Positions 25,528 through 34,353 of a stretch of DNA of 64,000 nucleotides are shown here, piece after piece. Position 1 is the first letter of the stretch. Each line of letters begins with the position of its first letter. Origin of the DNA: Micromonospora vinacea (lineage in GTDB: Bacteria > Actinomycetota > Actinomycetes > Mycobacteriales > Micromonosporaceae); assembly GCF_015751785.1 (NCBI RefSeq), contig NZ_JADOTY010000001.1, forward strand, positions 434,001 to 498,000, in the 5' to 3' direction. Under the pieces are notes generated by a model. The model was given only the letters and a program-made list of their open reading frames with translations, searched no databases and was not told the DNA's origin. The translations under genes were made by a program, and so were the position numbers.

Positions 25528-25657
25528 AGGTTGGGCCGAAGGGCCCTGCGCACCTGCTCTCGATCTCGGCGCCGGCCTGCTGGCCTGGCGTGCGGACGTT
25601 ACACCCATCGTATCCGTTCAACGCGGGCCGCATCGCGCCCATTTCCGCTGGCCGCGA

Positions 25658-27052
25658 TCAACTCCCGGCCCGGAAGTCGTACCTGTCGAAGGTCTCCTGG
25701 TGGCGGGTGAACCGGTACGTCGCCCAGTGCATCCGGACCACCGCGCCGGCCTCGTCCCGGGTCAGTCGCAGCAGCTCACCGGCCTCCCGACCGGAGACCA
25801 CGCGGAACACGTCCGGCTTGTCCTCCAGCGGGGTGAAGATCGCCGGTGGGCGTCCGGCCGGGTCACCGACCCCCCGCGCCCGCAGGGTGCCGTCGTGCCA
25901 GGAGAAGACGTACTCGGAGCCCTCGCCCCACCAGCGGCCGAGCGCACCCCGCAGGGCCGCCGGCGCGGGTGCGCCGGGCCGCCACGGCTCGATCTCGGCC
26001 GGGTCGTGCTCGACAGCCGCGGCGAGCAGCCGGTGCGACAGGTCGAACAGTTCGCTCGCCGTGCCGGACGAGCCGAGCACGGCGGCGCCCATCGCGCCGG
26101 CCGTGCCGTCGCCGCCTCGGCGGCCGTACACCCCGGCGAGGAAACCGGGCATGGCCCCGTCGTGCCCCACGTGCATCACCCGTTCCCCCTGCGGGATCAG
26201 GATCAGCCCGAGCCCGAAGCCCGCGCCCCAGAGCGTCTCGTCGGTGGTGGTCAGCGGCCAGCGCATCTCGTCCAGGGTGGCCGGGGCGAGGACCGCGCCG
26301 GCCGGGTCCAGCGCCGCCGGGTCGGCCAGGAACGCCGCCCAGCGGGCCATGTCGGTCGCGGTGCTCCAGAGCTGGGCGGCCGGACCGACCGCGCCGAAGT
26401 CGGTCGGCGGTTCCGGGTGCGCCTCGTCGGAGTACGCGTCCACCAGGAACCCGGTGGCCGCCGTCGGCCGTGGGGTCACAGTGGTGTCGGTCAGCCCCAA
26501 CGGCGTCAGGATCCGCTCGGTGAGCGCCTGCGCCCAGCTTCCGCCCCGGAGCCGGGCGACGAGTTGGCCGAGCACGGCCAGGCCCAGGTTGGAGTAGTGG
26601 AACCGACGGCCGGTCGGCAGCACCCGCTCGGCCCGGTCCAGCTCGGCGACCAGTTGGTCGTCGTCCGGCGCGCGCAGGCTGTCCCAGACATCGCCGAACG
26701 GCTCGCGTTGCAGGCCACCGGTGTGCGACAGCAACCGGCGTACGGTCAGGTCGCCGTGCGCCGGGAGGTCCAGGTGCCGGCCCACCGGGTCGTCCAGGTC
26801 CAGCAGCCCGTCGTCGCGGCACTGGAGGACCAGCACCGCGGTGAACGTCTTGGTGACCGAGCCGATCCGGAACTGGGTGCCCGGCCCCAGCGGGCTGTCG
26901 GTGCCGGTCTCGCCGACGGTGCAGCTCCAGAGCGGCCGGTCGGCCCGGTGCAGCGCCGCCGACACCGCCGGCACCCGGGCCTCGGCCTGCACCCGCCGCA
27001 CCAACCGGTCCAGGTGCTCATTGCCGCGACCGTCCTCGCTGCGCTCGCTCAC
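25658..27052 (-). CDS. Serine hydrolase, beta-lactamase/EstB family
   Basis: A 464-residue protein of the serine beta-lactamase-like superfamily (class C/PBP4*/EstB type). The nucleophile motif is S65-V-T-K68 in GSVTKTF, the second is Y153-S-N in FHYSNLGLA, and a probable third box is in MHVGHDGAMPGF. There is no signal peptide, which favours a cytoplasmic esterase or peptidase over a secreted beta-lactamase. The start overlaps the HIT gene stop by 4 bp, so the HIT protein and this enzyme are co-translated. Substrate unknown. Confidence 0.85.
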   Translation of the reverse strand: MSERSEDGRGNEHLDRLVRRVQAEARVPAVSAALHRADRPLWSCTVGETGTDSPLGPGTQFRIGSVTKTFTAVLVLQCRDDGLLDLDDPVGRHLDLPAHGDLTVRRLLSHTGGLQREPFGDVWDSLRAPDDDQLVAELDRAERVLPTGRRFHYSNLGLAVLGQLVARLRGGSWAQALTERILTPLGLTDTTVTPRPTAATGFLVDAYSDEAHPEPPTDFGAVGPAAQLWSTATDMARWAAFLADPAALDPAGAVLAPATLDEMRWPLTTTDETLWGAGFGLGLILIPQGERVMHVGHDGAMPGFLAGVYGRRGGDGTAGAMGAAVLGSSGTASELFDLSHRLLAAAVEHDPAEIEPWRPGAPAPAALRGALGRWWGEGSEYVFSWHDGTLRARGVGDPAGRPPAIFTPLEDKPDVFRVVSGREAGELLRLTRDEAGAVVRMHWATYRFTRHQETFDRYDFRAGS

Positions 27053-27408
27053 GCCAGGTTCCGGGCGAGCATCGGGCCGAGCGGCGCACCACCGAGCAGG
27101 TGCGCGTGCGCGTGGAAGACCTCCTGCCCGCCGTACGCGCCGGTGTTGAACATCAGCCGGAAACCATCGCCGAGCAGACCCTCGTCCTCGGCCACGGCGG
27201 CGGACGTCGCCAGCACGTCGGCGGCCAGCGCCGGGTCGCCCTGGGCCAGCGTGGCGACGTCGGCGTAGTGCTCCTTCGGAATGACCAGGACGTGCACCGG
27301 CGCCTTCGGGTCGATGTCACGGAAGGCGAGGGTGGTGTCGGTCTCCCGGACCACTGTGGCCGGGATCTCCCCGGCGACGATGCGGCAGAACAGGCAGTCG
27401 GATCCCAT
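27049..27408 (-). CDS. HIT-family nucleotide hydrolase/transferase
   Basis: A 119-residue histidine-triad protein (HinT type) that cleaves purine nucleoside phosphoramidates or related adducts. The triad is H99-A-H101-A-H103-LL in VFHAHAHLLGG, and CLFC at residues 5-8 with the GEIPATVV segment is typical of bacterial HinT. ATG 27408 is supported by an ideally placed leaderless -10 box. It is followed by the serine hydrolase gene in a 4-bp overlap. Confidence 0.93.
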   Translation of the reverse strand: MGSDCLFCRIVAGEIPATVVRETDTTLAFRDIDPKAPVHVLVIPKEHYADVATLAQGDPALAADVLATSAAVAEDEGLLGDGFRLMFNTGAYGGQEVFHAHAHLLGGAPLGPMLARNLA

Positions 27409-27414
27409 CGGGGC

Positions 27415-27420
27415 AGTGTA
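27415..27420 (-). promoter_or_regulatory. Candidate -10 box for HIT/serine hydrolase operon
   Basis: On the minus strand TACACT ends 6 nt before ATG 27408. It is one of the best TANNNT matches in the window and implies a leaderless mRNA for the HIT protein. Confidence 0.5.
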
Positions 27421-27507
27421 AGGACTAACGGCCCGGTGGCGCTCCGGCGCAGCATGCGCCGCCGGCCCGTTCGCAGCCGAAGGTAGGGCTGAGGCAGGAT
27501 GGCCGGC

Positions 27508-28269
27508 ATGACGGATCGGGCGGTACTCGTGACCGGGGCCTCGCGCGGGATCGGCCGCGCGGTGGCGAAGGCGTTCGCGGCCGGCGGCGACCGGGTGGCC
27601 ATCCACCACCGCGACTCCGCCGACGCGGCCGAGGAGCTACGCGCGCAGCTGCCCGGCGACGGGCACGTGGTGGTCCGCGCCGACCTCACCGATCCGGACG
27701 CGGTCCGGGTCATGGTGGACCGGGCCGCCGAGCTGCTCGGCGGGCTGGACGTGCTGGTCAACAACGCCGGGACGTACGGCGACCGCGACGACCCGCACCC
27801 GATCTTCGGCGCCTCGTACGAGGAGTGGCAGCAGCGCTGGCGGCAGGTGCTGGAGACGAACCTGACCGGAGCCGGCAACGTCACCTGGTGCGCCGCCCAG
27901 CACATGCGCGAACGCGGCGGGCGGATCGTCAACGTCTCGTCCCGGGGCGCGTTCCGGGGCGAGCCGGAGCAGCCGGCGTACGGCGCCAGCAAGGCGGGGT
28001 TGAACGCGCTGGGCCAGTCCCTCGCCGTGGCGCTCGCGCCGTACGGCATCGCGGTGGCCACCGTCGCGCCGGGCTTCGTGGCGACCGACATGGTCACCGA
28101 GTACCTGCGCGGTGAGGAGGGCGCGGCCATCCGCGCGCAGAGCCCGTTCGACCGGGTGGGCAAACCGGAGGAGATCGCCGCCGCCGTGCACTGGCTGGCC
28201 TCGCCGCAGGCCGAGTGGGCCTCCGGCACGATCGTCGACCTCAACGGGGCCTCCTACCTGCGCAGCTGA
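27508..28269 (+). CDS. SDR-family oxidoreductase
   Basis: A 253-residue short-chain dehydrogenase/reductase with every classical motif: TGASRGIGRAV (cofactor loop), NNAG, the Ser in VNVSS and the active site YGASK. The Arg/His content after beta-2 (IHHRDS) suggests NADPH rather than NADH. Closest in form to 3-oxoacyl-ACP reductase-type enzymes; the substrate cannot be assigned. ATG 27508 is chosen, with CAGGAT 7 nt upstream; ATG 27499 would add three residues. Divergent from the HIT gene and convergent with rsmE. Confidence 0.88.
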   Translation: MTDRAVLVTGASRGIGRAVAKAFAAGGDRVAIHHRDSADAAEELRAQLPGDGHVVVRADLTDPDAVRVMVDRAAELLGGLDVLVNNAGTYGDRDDPHPIFGASYEEWQQRWRQVLETNLTGAGNVTWCAAQHMRERGGRIVNVSSRGAFRGEPEQPAYGASKAGLNALGQSLAVALAPYGIAVATVAPGFVATDMVTEYLRGEEGAAIRAQSPFDRVGKPEEIAAAVHWLASPQAEWASGTIVDLNGASYLRS

Positions 28270-28283
28270 GGCCAGCTCCGACA

Positions 28284-28333
28284 AGATCTTGGAAAGAAAG
28301 CGCCACTGGAGTGGCGGTTTCCTTCCAAGATCT
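28284..28333. repeat. Long inverted repeat, family C copy 1
   Basis: Arms of 24 nt (28284-28307, 28310-28333) beginning AGATCTTGGAAAGAAAGCGC, with two mismatches and a 2-nt loop. It sits between the convergent SDR and rsmE genes. The element at 47050-47099 shares the arm sequence AGATCTTGGAARGAAAGCGC. Confidence 0.88.
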
Positions 28334-28372
28334 CGGTGAAGAAGATCGGTAACCGGCGCGGGGCGGGCTGGA

Positions 28373-29107
28373 CTACCAGCGGCCGAGGCGGGTGGCGAGC
28401 ACGCTGAGGGCCGCCACCCCGGCGGTGGAGGTGCGCAGCACTGCCGGCCCGAGGCGTACGGGTCGCCCGCCGGCCTCCCGGAACGCGCTCAGCTCGGCCG
28501 GCGCGATGCCACCCTCCGGGCCGACCACCAGGACGATCTCGCCGGCGGTCGGCAGTTCGGCCGTGGTGAGCCGCTCCTCGGCCTCCTCGTGCAGCACGAA
28601 CCCGGCGGCGGCACCGGCGATCCGACGGGCCACAGTGGCGGTGGACTCGTCCGGCGCGCCGGCCACCACCGGCAGCCACGGCCGGCGGGCCTGCTTGGCC
28701 GCCTCCCGGGCAGTGGCCACCCACTTCTCCCGGGCGCGTACGCCCCGGTCACCGCGCCACTGGGTCACCGAGCGCGATGCCGCCCAGGGCACGATCTCGT
28801 CCACCCCGACCTCGGTCATCGCCTGCACGGCGAGCTCGCCCCGGTCGCCCTTGGCGATGCCCTGCACGGTCACCAGACGGGGTACGGGCGCGTCCGCGTA
28901 CCCCCGGGAGGTGATGGTGACGTCCAGGTTGCCCCGGCCGACGGCCGTGACCACGGCGGCGGCCGTGCCACCCCGGCCGTCGGCGAGCAGCAGTTCCTCG
29001 CCGACGCGCAGTCGCTGCACCGTGGCGGCGTGGTGCCCCTCGGGGCCGTCCAGGGTCAGCGCGTCGCCGGTGGGCAGCGCCTCGACCAGGAACAGCGGCG
29101 CGGACAC
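28373..29107 (-). CDS. rsmE: 16S rRNA (uracil-1498-N3) methyltransferase
   Basis: SPOUT methyltransferase that modifies U1498 of 16S rRNA, 244 residues. The N-terminal PUA-like part contains GPEGHHAATVQRLRVGEEL. The knotted C-terminal SAM site shows LVVGPEGGIAPAELSAF and VRLGPAVLRTSTAGVAAL. It begins directly at the dnaJ stop, so hrcA-dnaJ-rsmE form one operon, the order found in M. tuberculosis and many other bacteria. Confidence 0.95.
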   Translation of the reverse strand: MSAPLFLVEALPTGDALTLDGPEGHHAATVQRLRVGEELLLADGRGGTAAAVVTAVGRGNLDVTITSRGYADAPVPRLVTVQGIAKGDRGELAVQAMTEVGVDEIVPWAASRSVTQWRGDRGVRAREKWVATAREAAKQARRPWLPVVAGAPDESTATVARRIAGAAAGFVLHEEAEERLTTAELPTAGEIVLVVGPEGGIAPAELSAFREAGGRPVRLGPAVLRTSTAGVAALSVLATRLGRW

Positions 29108-30253
29108 TCAGGCGTGCCCGTTGAACGCGTCGCGCATCCGGGAGAAGAAGCCGCCCTGCTTGGACAGCTCGGCGACCTCCTCACCACGGGTCTTGGCGAA
29201 GTCGCGCAGCATCTTCTCCTGGTCCGGGTCGAGCTTGGTCGGCGTCCGCACGTCCAGGTGCACGTAGAGGTCGCCTCGGCCGGTGCCGCGCAGGTGCGGC
29301 ACGCCCCGGGCGCGCAGTCGCAGCGTGCTGGCCGGCTGGGTGCCGGCCTTGACGTCGACGGTCTCCTCGCTGTCCAGCGTCTTGATGGTCAGCCGGGTGC
29401 CCAACGCCGCCGCGGTCATCGGCACTGTGACCCGGCAGTGCAGGTCGTCGCCCTTGCGGGAGTACACGTCGTGCGGGCGCTCGTGGATCTCCACGTAGAG
29501 GTCACCGGCGGTGCCGCCACCGGGGCCCACCTCGCCCTGCTGGGCCAGCCGGATCCGCATGCCGTCCTCGACACCGGCCGGGATCTTGACCGTCAGCGAG
29601 CGGCGGGTCCGCACCCGGCCGTCGCCGGCGCAGGTGGGGCAGGGGTGCGGGATGGTGGTGCCGTAGCCCTGGCACACAGTGCACGGCCGGGCGGAGACCA
29701 CCTGGCCGAGGAAGGTGCGCTGCACCGACTGCACCTCGCCCCGCCCGCCGCACGCCTCGCAGGTCGCCAGGTGCGTGCCGGCCGCCGTGCCAGCGCCCGA
29801 GCAGGTGGTGCAGAGCACAGCGGTGTCGACCGTGATCGGGGCCTCGACGCCGAACGCCGTCTCGTGCAGGTCGAGTTCGAGTCGCAGGATCGCGTCGGCG
29901 CCCGGTCGGGTACGCGGCCGTGGGCCACGGGCGCCACCGCCAGCACCGCCGAAGAACGCGTCCATGATGTCCTGGAAACCGACGAACGGGCCGGCGCCTC
30001 CGGGGCCGCCCGGGCCGCCGGCACCGCCACCACCAGGGGCGAGCGGGTCGCCACCCAGGTCGACGATCTGCCGCTTCCGGTCGTCCGAGAGGACCTCGTA
30101 CGCGGCGTTGATGTCCTTGAACTTCTCCTGAGCCTCCGGGTCCGGATTGACGTCCGGGTGGAACTGGCGGGCCAGCTTGCGGTAGGCGCGCTTGATCTCG
30201 TCATCGGAGGCTTCCCGGCTCACACCGAGAATGCCGTAGTAGTCCCTGGCCAC
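29108..30253 (-). CDS. dnaJ: Chaperone DnaJ (DnaJ2)
   Basis: Hsp40 co-chaperone for DnaK. From GTG 30253 the protein has 381 residues. A J domain with HPD at 32-34 is followed by a Gly/Phe-like linker rich in [13 protein letters not shown]. The zinc-finger domain has four CxxCxGxG repeats ([36 protein letters not shown]) before the C-terminal substrate domains. An ATG at 30271 would add six residues. Its place downstream of hrcA marks it as the heat-shock dnaJ2, under CIRCE control. Confidence 0.95.
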   Translation of the reverse strand: MARDYYGILGVSREASDDEIKRAYRKLARQFHPDVNPDPEAQEKFKDINAAYEVLSDDRKRQIVDLGGDPLAPGGGGAGGPGGPGGAGPFVGFQDIMDAFFGGAGGGARGPRPRTRPGADAILRLELDLHETAFGVEAPITVDTAVLCTTCSGAGTAAGTHLATCEACGGRGEVQSVQRTFLGQVVSARPCTVCQGYGTTIPHPCPTCAGDGRVRTRRSLTVKIPAGVEDGMRIRLAQQGEVGPGGGTAGDLYVEIHERPHDVYSRKGDDLHCRVTVPMTAAALGTRLTIKTLDSEETVDVKAGTQPASTLRLRARGVPHLRGTGRGDLYVHLDVRTPTKLDPDQEKMLRDFAKTRGEEVAELSKQGGFFSRMRDAFNGHA

Positions 30254-30328
30254 TGCGTTCCGTGTCCTCATGTTCGTCTCGCGTTGCGCCGGTCGGCGGC
30301 CGCAGCCGGCCGCATCGGCCCTGACCAA

Positions 30329-31351
30329 TCAGTTCTGGGCCAGCAACTCGCCCACGTAGCGTGCCACGGCGCGCACCGTGGCGATGTTGCCGGGGTAGTC
30401 CATCCGGGTGGGCCCCAGCACCCCCAGGCCGCCCACGATGGTGGTGCCCGGGCCGTACCCGGTGCTGACCACCGAGGCGGCGCGCAGGTTGTCGAACTCG
30501 TTCTCGTCGCCGATCAGCACCCGGGTCGTGCTCGGCTCGGTCTCACCGATGAGCTTGAGCAGCACGACCTCCTCCTCCAGAGCTTCGAGGATCGGCCGCA
30601 GGGAGCCCTGGAAGTCGAGCAGGCCGCCCCGGGTGAGGTTCGCGGTGCCGGCGAGCGCGATCCGCTCCTCGTGCCGCTCGACGAGCGTCTCCAGCAGGAC
30701 GGTGGCGAGGGTGGTCATGGTCGGACGCAGCCCGGTCGGCGCTTCCTCGACCAGCGCCTGCACCAGCGGCGGCGTCTCGGACAACCGGGCGTTGGCGAGC
30801 TTCTCGTTGATCAGTCGACGCAGGTCGGTGACGTCGTCGGCGGGCACCGGCCCGGGCAGCTCCACGAGCCGCTGCTCCACCCGCCCGGTGTCGGCGATCA
30901 TGACGAGCATGAGCCGGGTGGTGGAGATCGGCACCAGTTCCAGGTGGCGCACCGAGGAACGCGCCAGGCTCGGGTACTGCACGACGGCGACCTGACGGGT
31001 CAGCTGGGCGAGCAACCGCACCGTGCGGTGTACGACGTCGTCGAGGTCGACAGCGCCGACCAGGAAGCGCTCGATGGCCCGGCGTTCGGCCGGGCTGAGC
31101 GGCTTGACCCGGGACAACCGGTCGACGAAGAGGCGGTAGCCACGGTCGGTGGGCACCCGGCCGGCACTGGTGTGCGGCTGCCGGATGTAGCCCTCCTCCT
31201 CCAGCACGGCCATGTCGTTGCGGACCGTGGCCGGGGAGACCCCGAGCTGGTGCCGCTCGACCAGCGCCTTGCTGCCGACCGGCTCCTGGGTGGAGACGTA
31301 GTCCTCGACGATGGCGCGGAGCACGGCGAGTTTCCGGTCGTCGAGACCCAT
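30329..31351 (-). CDS. hrcA: Heat-inducible transcription repressor HrcA
   Basis: Repressor of class I heat-shock genes, 340 residues. The winged helix contains [19 protein letters not shown], the HrcA hallmark, followed by [20 protein letters not shown]. The C-terminal region ends in [22 protein letters not shown] 31351 has GGAGG immediately upstream plus AGGAGG a little further. A CIRCE-type operator lies 57 bp upstream, so the operon is expected to be autoregulated. Confidence 0.95.
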   Translation of the reverse strand: MGLDDRKLAVLRAIVEDYVSTQEPVGSKALVERHQLGVSPATVRNDMAVLEEEGYIRQPHTSAGRVPTDRGYRLFVDRLSRVKPLSPAERRAIERFLVGAVDLDDVVHRTVRLLAQLTRQVAVVQYPSLARSSVRHLELVPISTTRLMLVMIADTGRVEQRLVELPGPVPADDVTDLRRLINEKLANARLSETPPLVQALVEEAPTGLRPTMTTLATVLLETLVERHEERIALAGTANLTRGGLLDFQGSLRPILEALEEEVVLLKLIGETEPSTTRVLIGDENEFDNLRAASVVSTGYGPGTTIVGGLGVLGPTRMDYPGNIATVRAVARYVGELLAQN

Positions 31352-31407
31352 CCTCCGCACCTCCTGTCGCACGTCGGCCACCGGCACCCTGGGCCGGTCG
31401 GGCCGTC

Positions 31408-31434
31408 CTGGCACTCGACTGTAACGAGTGCCAG
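31408..31434 (-). promoter_or_regulatory. CIRCE-type operator of hrcA-dnaJ operon
   Basis: CTGGCACTC-N9-GAGTGCCAG is a perfect 9-bp inverted repeat with a 9-nt spacer. The consensus CIRCE is TTAGCACTC-N9-GAGTGCTAA; the inner GCACTC/GAGTGC is intact and the outer three bases are changed symmetrically to CTG/CAG. A TACAGT -10-like box on the minus strand lies inside the spacer, so HrcA binding would block the promoter. Confidence 0.85.
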
Positions 31435-31564
31435 TCTACGTCGGCGGGCCCGTCGACGCGATGATCAACGGCCACCCGTCGGTGCGGCCCGCGCCACCCT
31501 TGTTGGGCCGATCGGCCCGCACTGCCAGGCGGTGTCGCTCTGGTGCGGCGTTGCCAACGGCCCC

Positions 31565-31570
31565 TACCGT
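31565..31570 (+). promoter_or_regulatory. Candidate -10 box for DUF4870 gene
   Basis: TACCGT ends 7 nt before ATG 31578, the leaderless arrangement. It is the same hexamer as at the smtB-type gene. Confidence 0.45.
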
Positions 31571-31577
31571 GACATCC

Positions 31578-32207
31578 ATGACTGAACCTCCTCGCCCTCC
31601 CGGGTCGGGCGACGCCGGCAACTACCCGCCGGAGCCCACCTCCCCGGGCCCGTACCCGTCGGCCGAGCCGCCCACCGCACCACTGTCCGGGGCTCCCGGC
31701 CCGGCCGGCTATCCCCCGGCCGGTGGCTATCCACCGCCCACCGGTGACCAACCGCCGTCAGGCGGCTACCCTCCGGCAGGCGGCTACCCCCCGCCCGGGG
31801 GCTATCCCCCACCCGGCGGCTACCCGGCCGGCGGGGCCTACGGCGGCCCCGGCGGCGGTTACGCCAACAACGAGGACAAGACCTGGTCGCTGGTCGCGCA
31901 CTTCGGCGGCGCCGCCGGCATGATCATCAGCGGCGGTGTGCTCGGCTGGATCGCCCCGCTGGTGGCGATGCTGGCACGCGGCAACCAGTCCCCGACGGTG
32001 CGGGCGCACGCTGTGGCAGCGCTCAACTTCCAGCTCATCTGGTCGATCGTCGGTCTGGTCGGCTGGGTGCTGTCCTGCATCCTGATCGGCTTCATCGGGG
32101 TCGGGGCGGCCATCATCCTCGGCGCCGTGTTCGGCATCATCGCCGGCATCAAAGCCAACGAGGGCCAGCTCTACCGTTACCCGCTCTCCGCGAGCTTCAT
32201 CAAGTGA
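31578..32207 (+). CDS. DUF4870 membrane protein with Gly-Tyr-Pro-Pro repeats
   Basis: A 209-residue protein. Residues 1-95 are a disordered region with tandem GGYPP(P/A) repeats (seven or more copies). The DUF4870 domain has the hallmark KTWSLVAHFGGAAGMIISGG and RAHAVAALNFQLIWSIVG, and about three membrane spans. Function is not known; such proline-rich tails often mediate self-association or cell-wall contact. The repeats are encoded by an internal GC-rich tandem repeat at 31700-31830, which may vary in number. Divergent from hrcA. Confidence 0.85.
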   Translation: MTEPPRPPGSGDAGNYPPEPTSPGPYPSAEPPTAPLSGAPGPAGYPPAGGYPPPTGDQPPSGGYPPAGGYPPPGGYPPPGGYPAGGAYGGPGGGYANNEDKTWSLVAHFGGAAGMIISGGVLGWIAPLVAMLARGNQSPTVRAHAVAALNFQLIWSIVGLVGWVLSCILIGFIGVGAAIILGAVFGIIAGIKANEGQLYRYPLSASFIK

Positions 32208-32273
32208 ACCGGGCCGGCCGCTCCCCCGGCCGGTCCGGAGCACCGCCGCCCCGGTCCCGAGGCAGCGGACCCC

Positions 32274-33497
32274 TCAGGGCAGCAGGTCGCGGACGACAGC
32301 GTCGGCGAGCAGCCGTCCACGCACTGTGAGCACTGCCCGGCCGGCGGCGTACTCGTCGGCGGCCAGCAGGCCGCCGGCAAGCGCCCGCTCGGCGCCGGCC
32401 CGACCGGTGGCGTCGAGCACCGCCAGCGGGAGACCGCTGGCCAGCCGCAGCCGCAGCATCACGTCCTCCATGTGCGCCTCGTCGACAGTGAGCACCTCCC
32501 GGGCCAGGCCGGGAGACGCGCCGGCGGCCAACCGCTGGGCGTACGCCGAGGGGTGCTTCACGTTCCACCAGCGCACCCCGCCGACGTGGCTGTGCGCCCC
32601 CGGCCCCAGCCCCCACCAGTCCGCGCCGGTCCAGTAGAGCAGGTTGTGCCGGCAGCGGGCCTCCTCGGTGCGGGCCCAGTTGGAGACCTCGTACCAGGAG
32701 AGCCCGGCCGCGTCGAGCGCGGCCTCGGCGGCCAGGTAGCGGTCCGCGGCCACGTCGTCACTGGGGTACGCCAGCTCGCCGCGTCGCATCCGGGCGGCGA
32801 GCCGGGTGCCGTCCTCGACGATCAGGGCGTACGCGCTGACGTGGTCCACCCCGGCGGCGACGACCTGCTCCAGCGAGGCGGCGAAGTCCTCGGCCCGCTC
32901 CCCCGGGGTGCCGTAGATCAGGTCCAGGTTGACGTGCTCGAACCCGGCGTCGCGCGCCTCCAGGGCGGCGGCGGTGGCCCGGCCGGCGCTGTGTTTGCGG
33001 TCCAGGATCGCCAGCACCCCCGGGGAGGCGGACTGCATGCCCAGCGAGATCCGGGTGTAGCCGGCGGCCCGCAGCAGCTTCAACGATTCCGGGGTGACCG
33101 ACTCGGGGTTGGCCTCGGTGGTCACTTCGGCGTCGGCGGCCAGCCCCCAGGTGCGGTCGATGCCGTCGAGGATGCGGGCCAGGTCGTCGGCGGGGAGCAG
33201 GGTGGGCGTGCCGCCGCCGACGAAGACGGTGTCGACCCGGGGCGGCGGGGTGTCGCCGAGCACCCGGGCGGCGAGCGTCAGCTCGGCCAGGACGGTGTCG
33301 GCGTACCCCTCGCGGCTGGCGCCGCCGCCCAGTTCGGAGGCGGTGTAGGTGTTGAAGTCGCAGTAGCCGCAACGGCTGGCGCAGAACGGGACGTGCACGT
33401 ACACGCCGAAGCCGCGCGCGCCGACCGCCGTGGTGGCGGTGGCGGGCAACGATCCGTCGACGGGGACGGTCTCACCATCTGGAAGGACGCCGGGCAT
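32274..33497 (-). CDS. hemW: HemW, radical SAM heme chaperone
   Basis: Radical SAM protein formerly called oxygen-independent coproporphyrinogen oxidase-like. The cluster motif is C39-x3-C43-x2-C46-DF in PFCASRCGYCDF. It lacks the extra cysteine just after the motif that marks true HemN (CxxxCxxCxC), so a heme chaperone role is more likely than decarboxylation. Also visible are FVGGGTPTLL and ISLGMQSASPGVL. The start at 33497 lies only 19 bp from the divergent enoyl-CoA hydratase start. Confidence 0.92.
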   Translation of the reverse strand: MPGVLPDGETVPVDGSLPATATTAVGARGFGVYVHVPFCASRCGYCDFNTYTASELGGGASREGYADTVLAELTLAARVLGDTPPPRVDTVFVGGGTPTLLPADDLARILDGIDRTWGLAADAEVTTEANPESVTPESLKLLRAAGYTRISLGMQSASPGVLAILDRKHSAGRATAAALEARDAGFEHVNLDLIYGTPGERAEDFAASLEQVVAAGVDHVSAYALIVEDGTRLAARMRRGELAYPSDDVAADRYLAAEAALDAAGLSWYEVSNWARTEEARCRHNLLYWTGADWWGLGPGAHSHVGGVRWWNVKHPSAYAQRLAAGASPGLAREVLTVDEAHMEDVMLRLRLASGLPLAVLDATGRAGAERALAGGLLAADEYAAGRAVLTVRGRLLADAVVRDLLP

Positions 33498-33503
33498 GGC
33501 CAC

Positions 33504-33510
33504 TAGTGTG
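33504..33510. promoter_or_regulatory. Overlapping divergent -10 boxes (hemW / enoyl-CoA hydratase)
   Basis: On the plus strand TAGTGT (33504-33509) ends 7 nt before ATG 33517. On the minus strand CACACT (33510-33505) ends 7 nt before ATG 33497. The two hexamers share five base pairs, so two RNA polymerases could not use both promoters at once. Confidence 0.5.
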
Positions 33511-33516
33511 CCCGGC

Positions 33517-34305
33517 ATGACCTCTCCCGACGTCCTCGTGCGGGTCGCCACGGCCCGTGGGGTGACCACCCTCACCCTGGACAGCCCGCACAACCGCAAC
33601 GCGCTCTCCACCGGCCTCATGACCCAACTGCTGGCGGGGCTCGCGGACGCGGTCGCCGACGAGGCGGTGCGAGCGATCGTGCTCGATCACACCGGCCCGG
33701 TCTTCTGCTCGGGCGCCGACCTGAAGGAGACCGCCGCGGCGTACGCCAGCGGGACGGTGCCGGCCGGCATGCTGGGTGACGTGCTCGCGGCGATCTGGGA
33801 GTGCCCGAAGCCGGTGCTGGCCCGGGTCGGCGGGCCGGCGCGGGCCGGCGGGCTGGGCCTGATCGCCGCCGCCGACCTGGCGGTCTGCGCCGACGAGGCG
33901 ACGTTCGCGTTCACCGAGGTACGCATCGGGGTGATCCCGGCGGTCATCTCGGCGACAGTGCTGCCCCGGCTGCACCCCCGCGCCGCCGCCGAGCTGTACC
34001 TGACCGGCGACACCTTCGACGGCCGCCGGGCCGCCGAGATCGGCCTGGTGACGGCCTCGGTCCCGGCAGACGGGTTGGACGACGCGGTACGCGGCTACTG
34101 CGACTCGCTGGTGCGCGGCGCGCCCGGGGCGCTGGCCGGCGCGAAGGAGCTGCTGCGCCGACCGGGTACCGCCGAGCTGCGCGCGGACCTGGCCCGGCTC
34201 TCCGCCGTCTCGACCGGCTACTTCCTGTCGGACGAGGGGCGCGAGGGGGTCACCGCGTTCCGCGAACGTCGACCGGCGCGCTGGGTGCCCGCTCTCGACG
34301 ACTGA
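33517..34305 (+). CDS. Enoyl-CoA hydratase/isomerase family protein
   Basis: A 262-residue crotonase-fold protein. The oxyanion-hole regions are FCSGADLKET and ARVGGPARAGGLGLIAAADL. The family glutamate positions of true hydratases are near the second region, where AGGLGL replaces the usual GGG.E.A pattern, so hydratase activity is uncertain and another CoA-ester reaction is possible. The gene has a leaderless promoter shared back to back with hemW and ends at a strong bidirectional terminator. Confidence 0.85.
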   Translation: MTSPDVLVRVATARGVTTLTLDSPHNRNALSTGLMTQLLAGLADAVADEAVRAIVLDHTGPVFCSGADLKETAAAYASGTVPAGMLGDVLAAIWECPKPVLARVGGPARAGGLGLIAAADLAVCADEATFAFTEVRIGVIPAVISATVLPRLHPRAAAELYLTGDTFDGRRAAEIGLVTASVPADGLDDAVRGYCDSLVRGAPGALAGAKELLRRPGTAELRADLARLSAVSTGYFLSDEGREGVTAFRERRPARWVPALDD

Positions 34306-34310
34306 CGATC

Positions 34311-34339
34311 GGGGCGCCGCCGTCGTTCGGCGGCGCCCC
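34311..34339. terminator. Bidirectional terminator hairpin
   Basis: GGGGCGCCGCCG pairs perfectly with CGGCGGCGCCCC around TCGTT. It lies 5 bp after the enoyl-CoA hydratase stop and 14 bp from the stop of the convergent SDR gene. Confidence 0.8.
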
Positions 34340-34353
34340 CGGTTCCTGCCGGG

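Noticed and set aside
28589..31585. A 998-codon open frame on the plus strand across rsmE, dnaJ and hrcA
   Set aside because: It lies antisense to three well-supported genes; long antisense frames are expected in DNA with this G/C bias, and its product has no recognisable domain.
31700..31830. Tandem repeats inside the DUF4870 gene as a mobile or regulatory repeat
   Set aside because: They stay in frame and encode GGYPP repeats, so protein-level repetition explains them.
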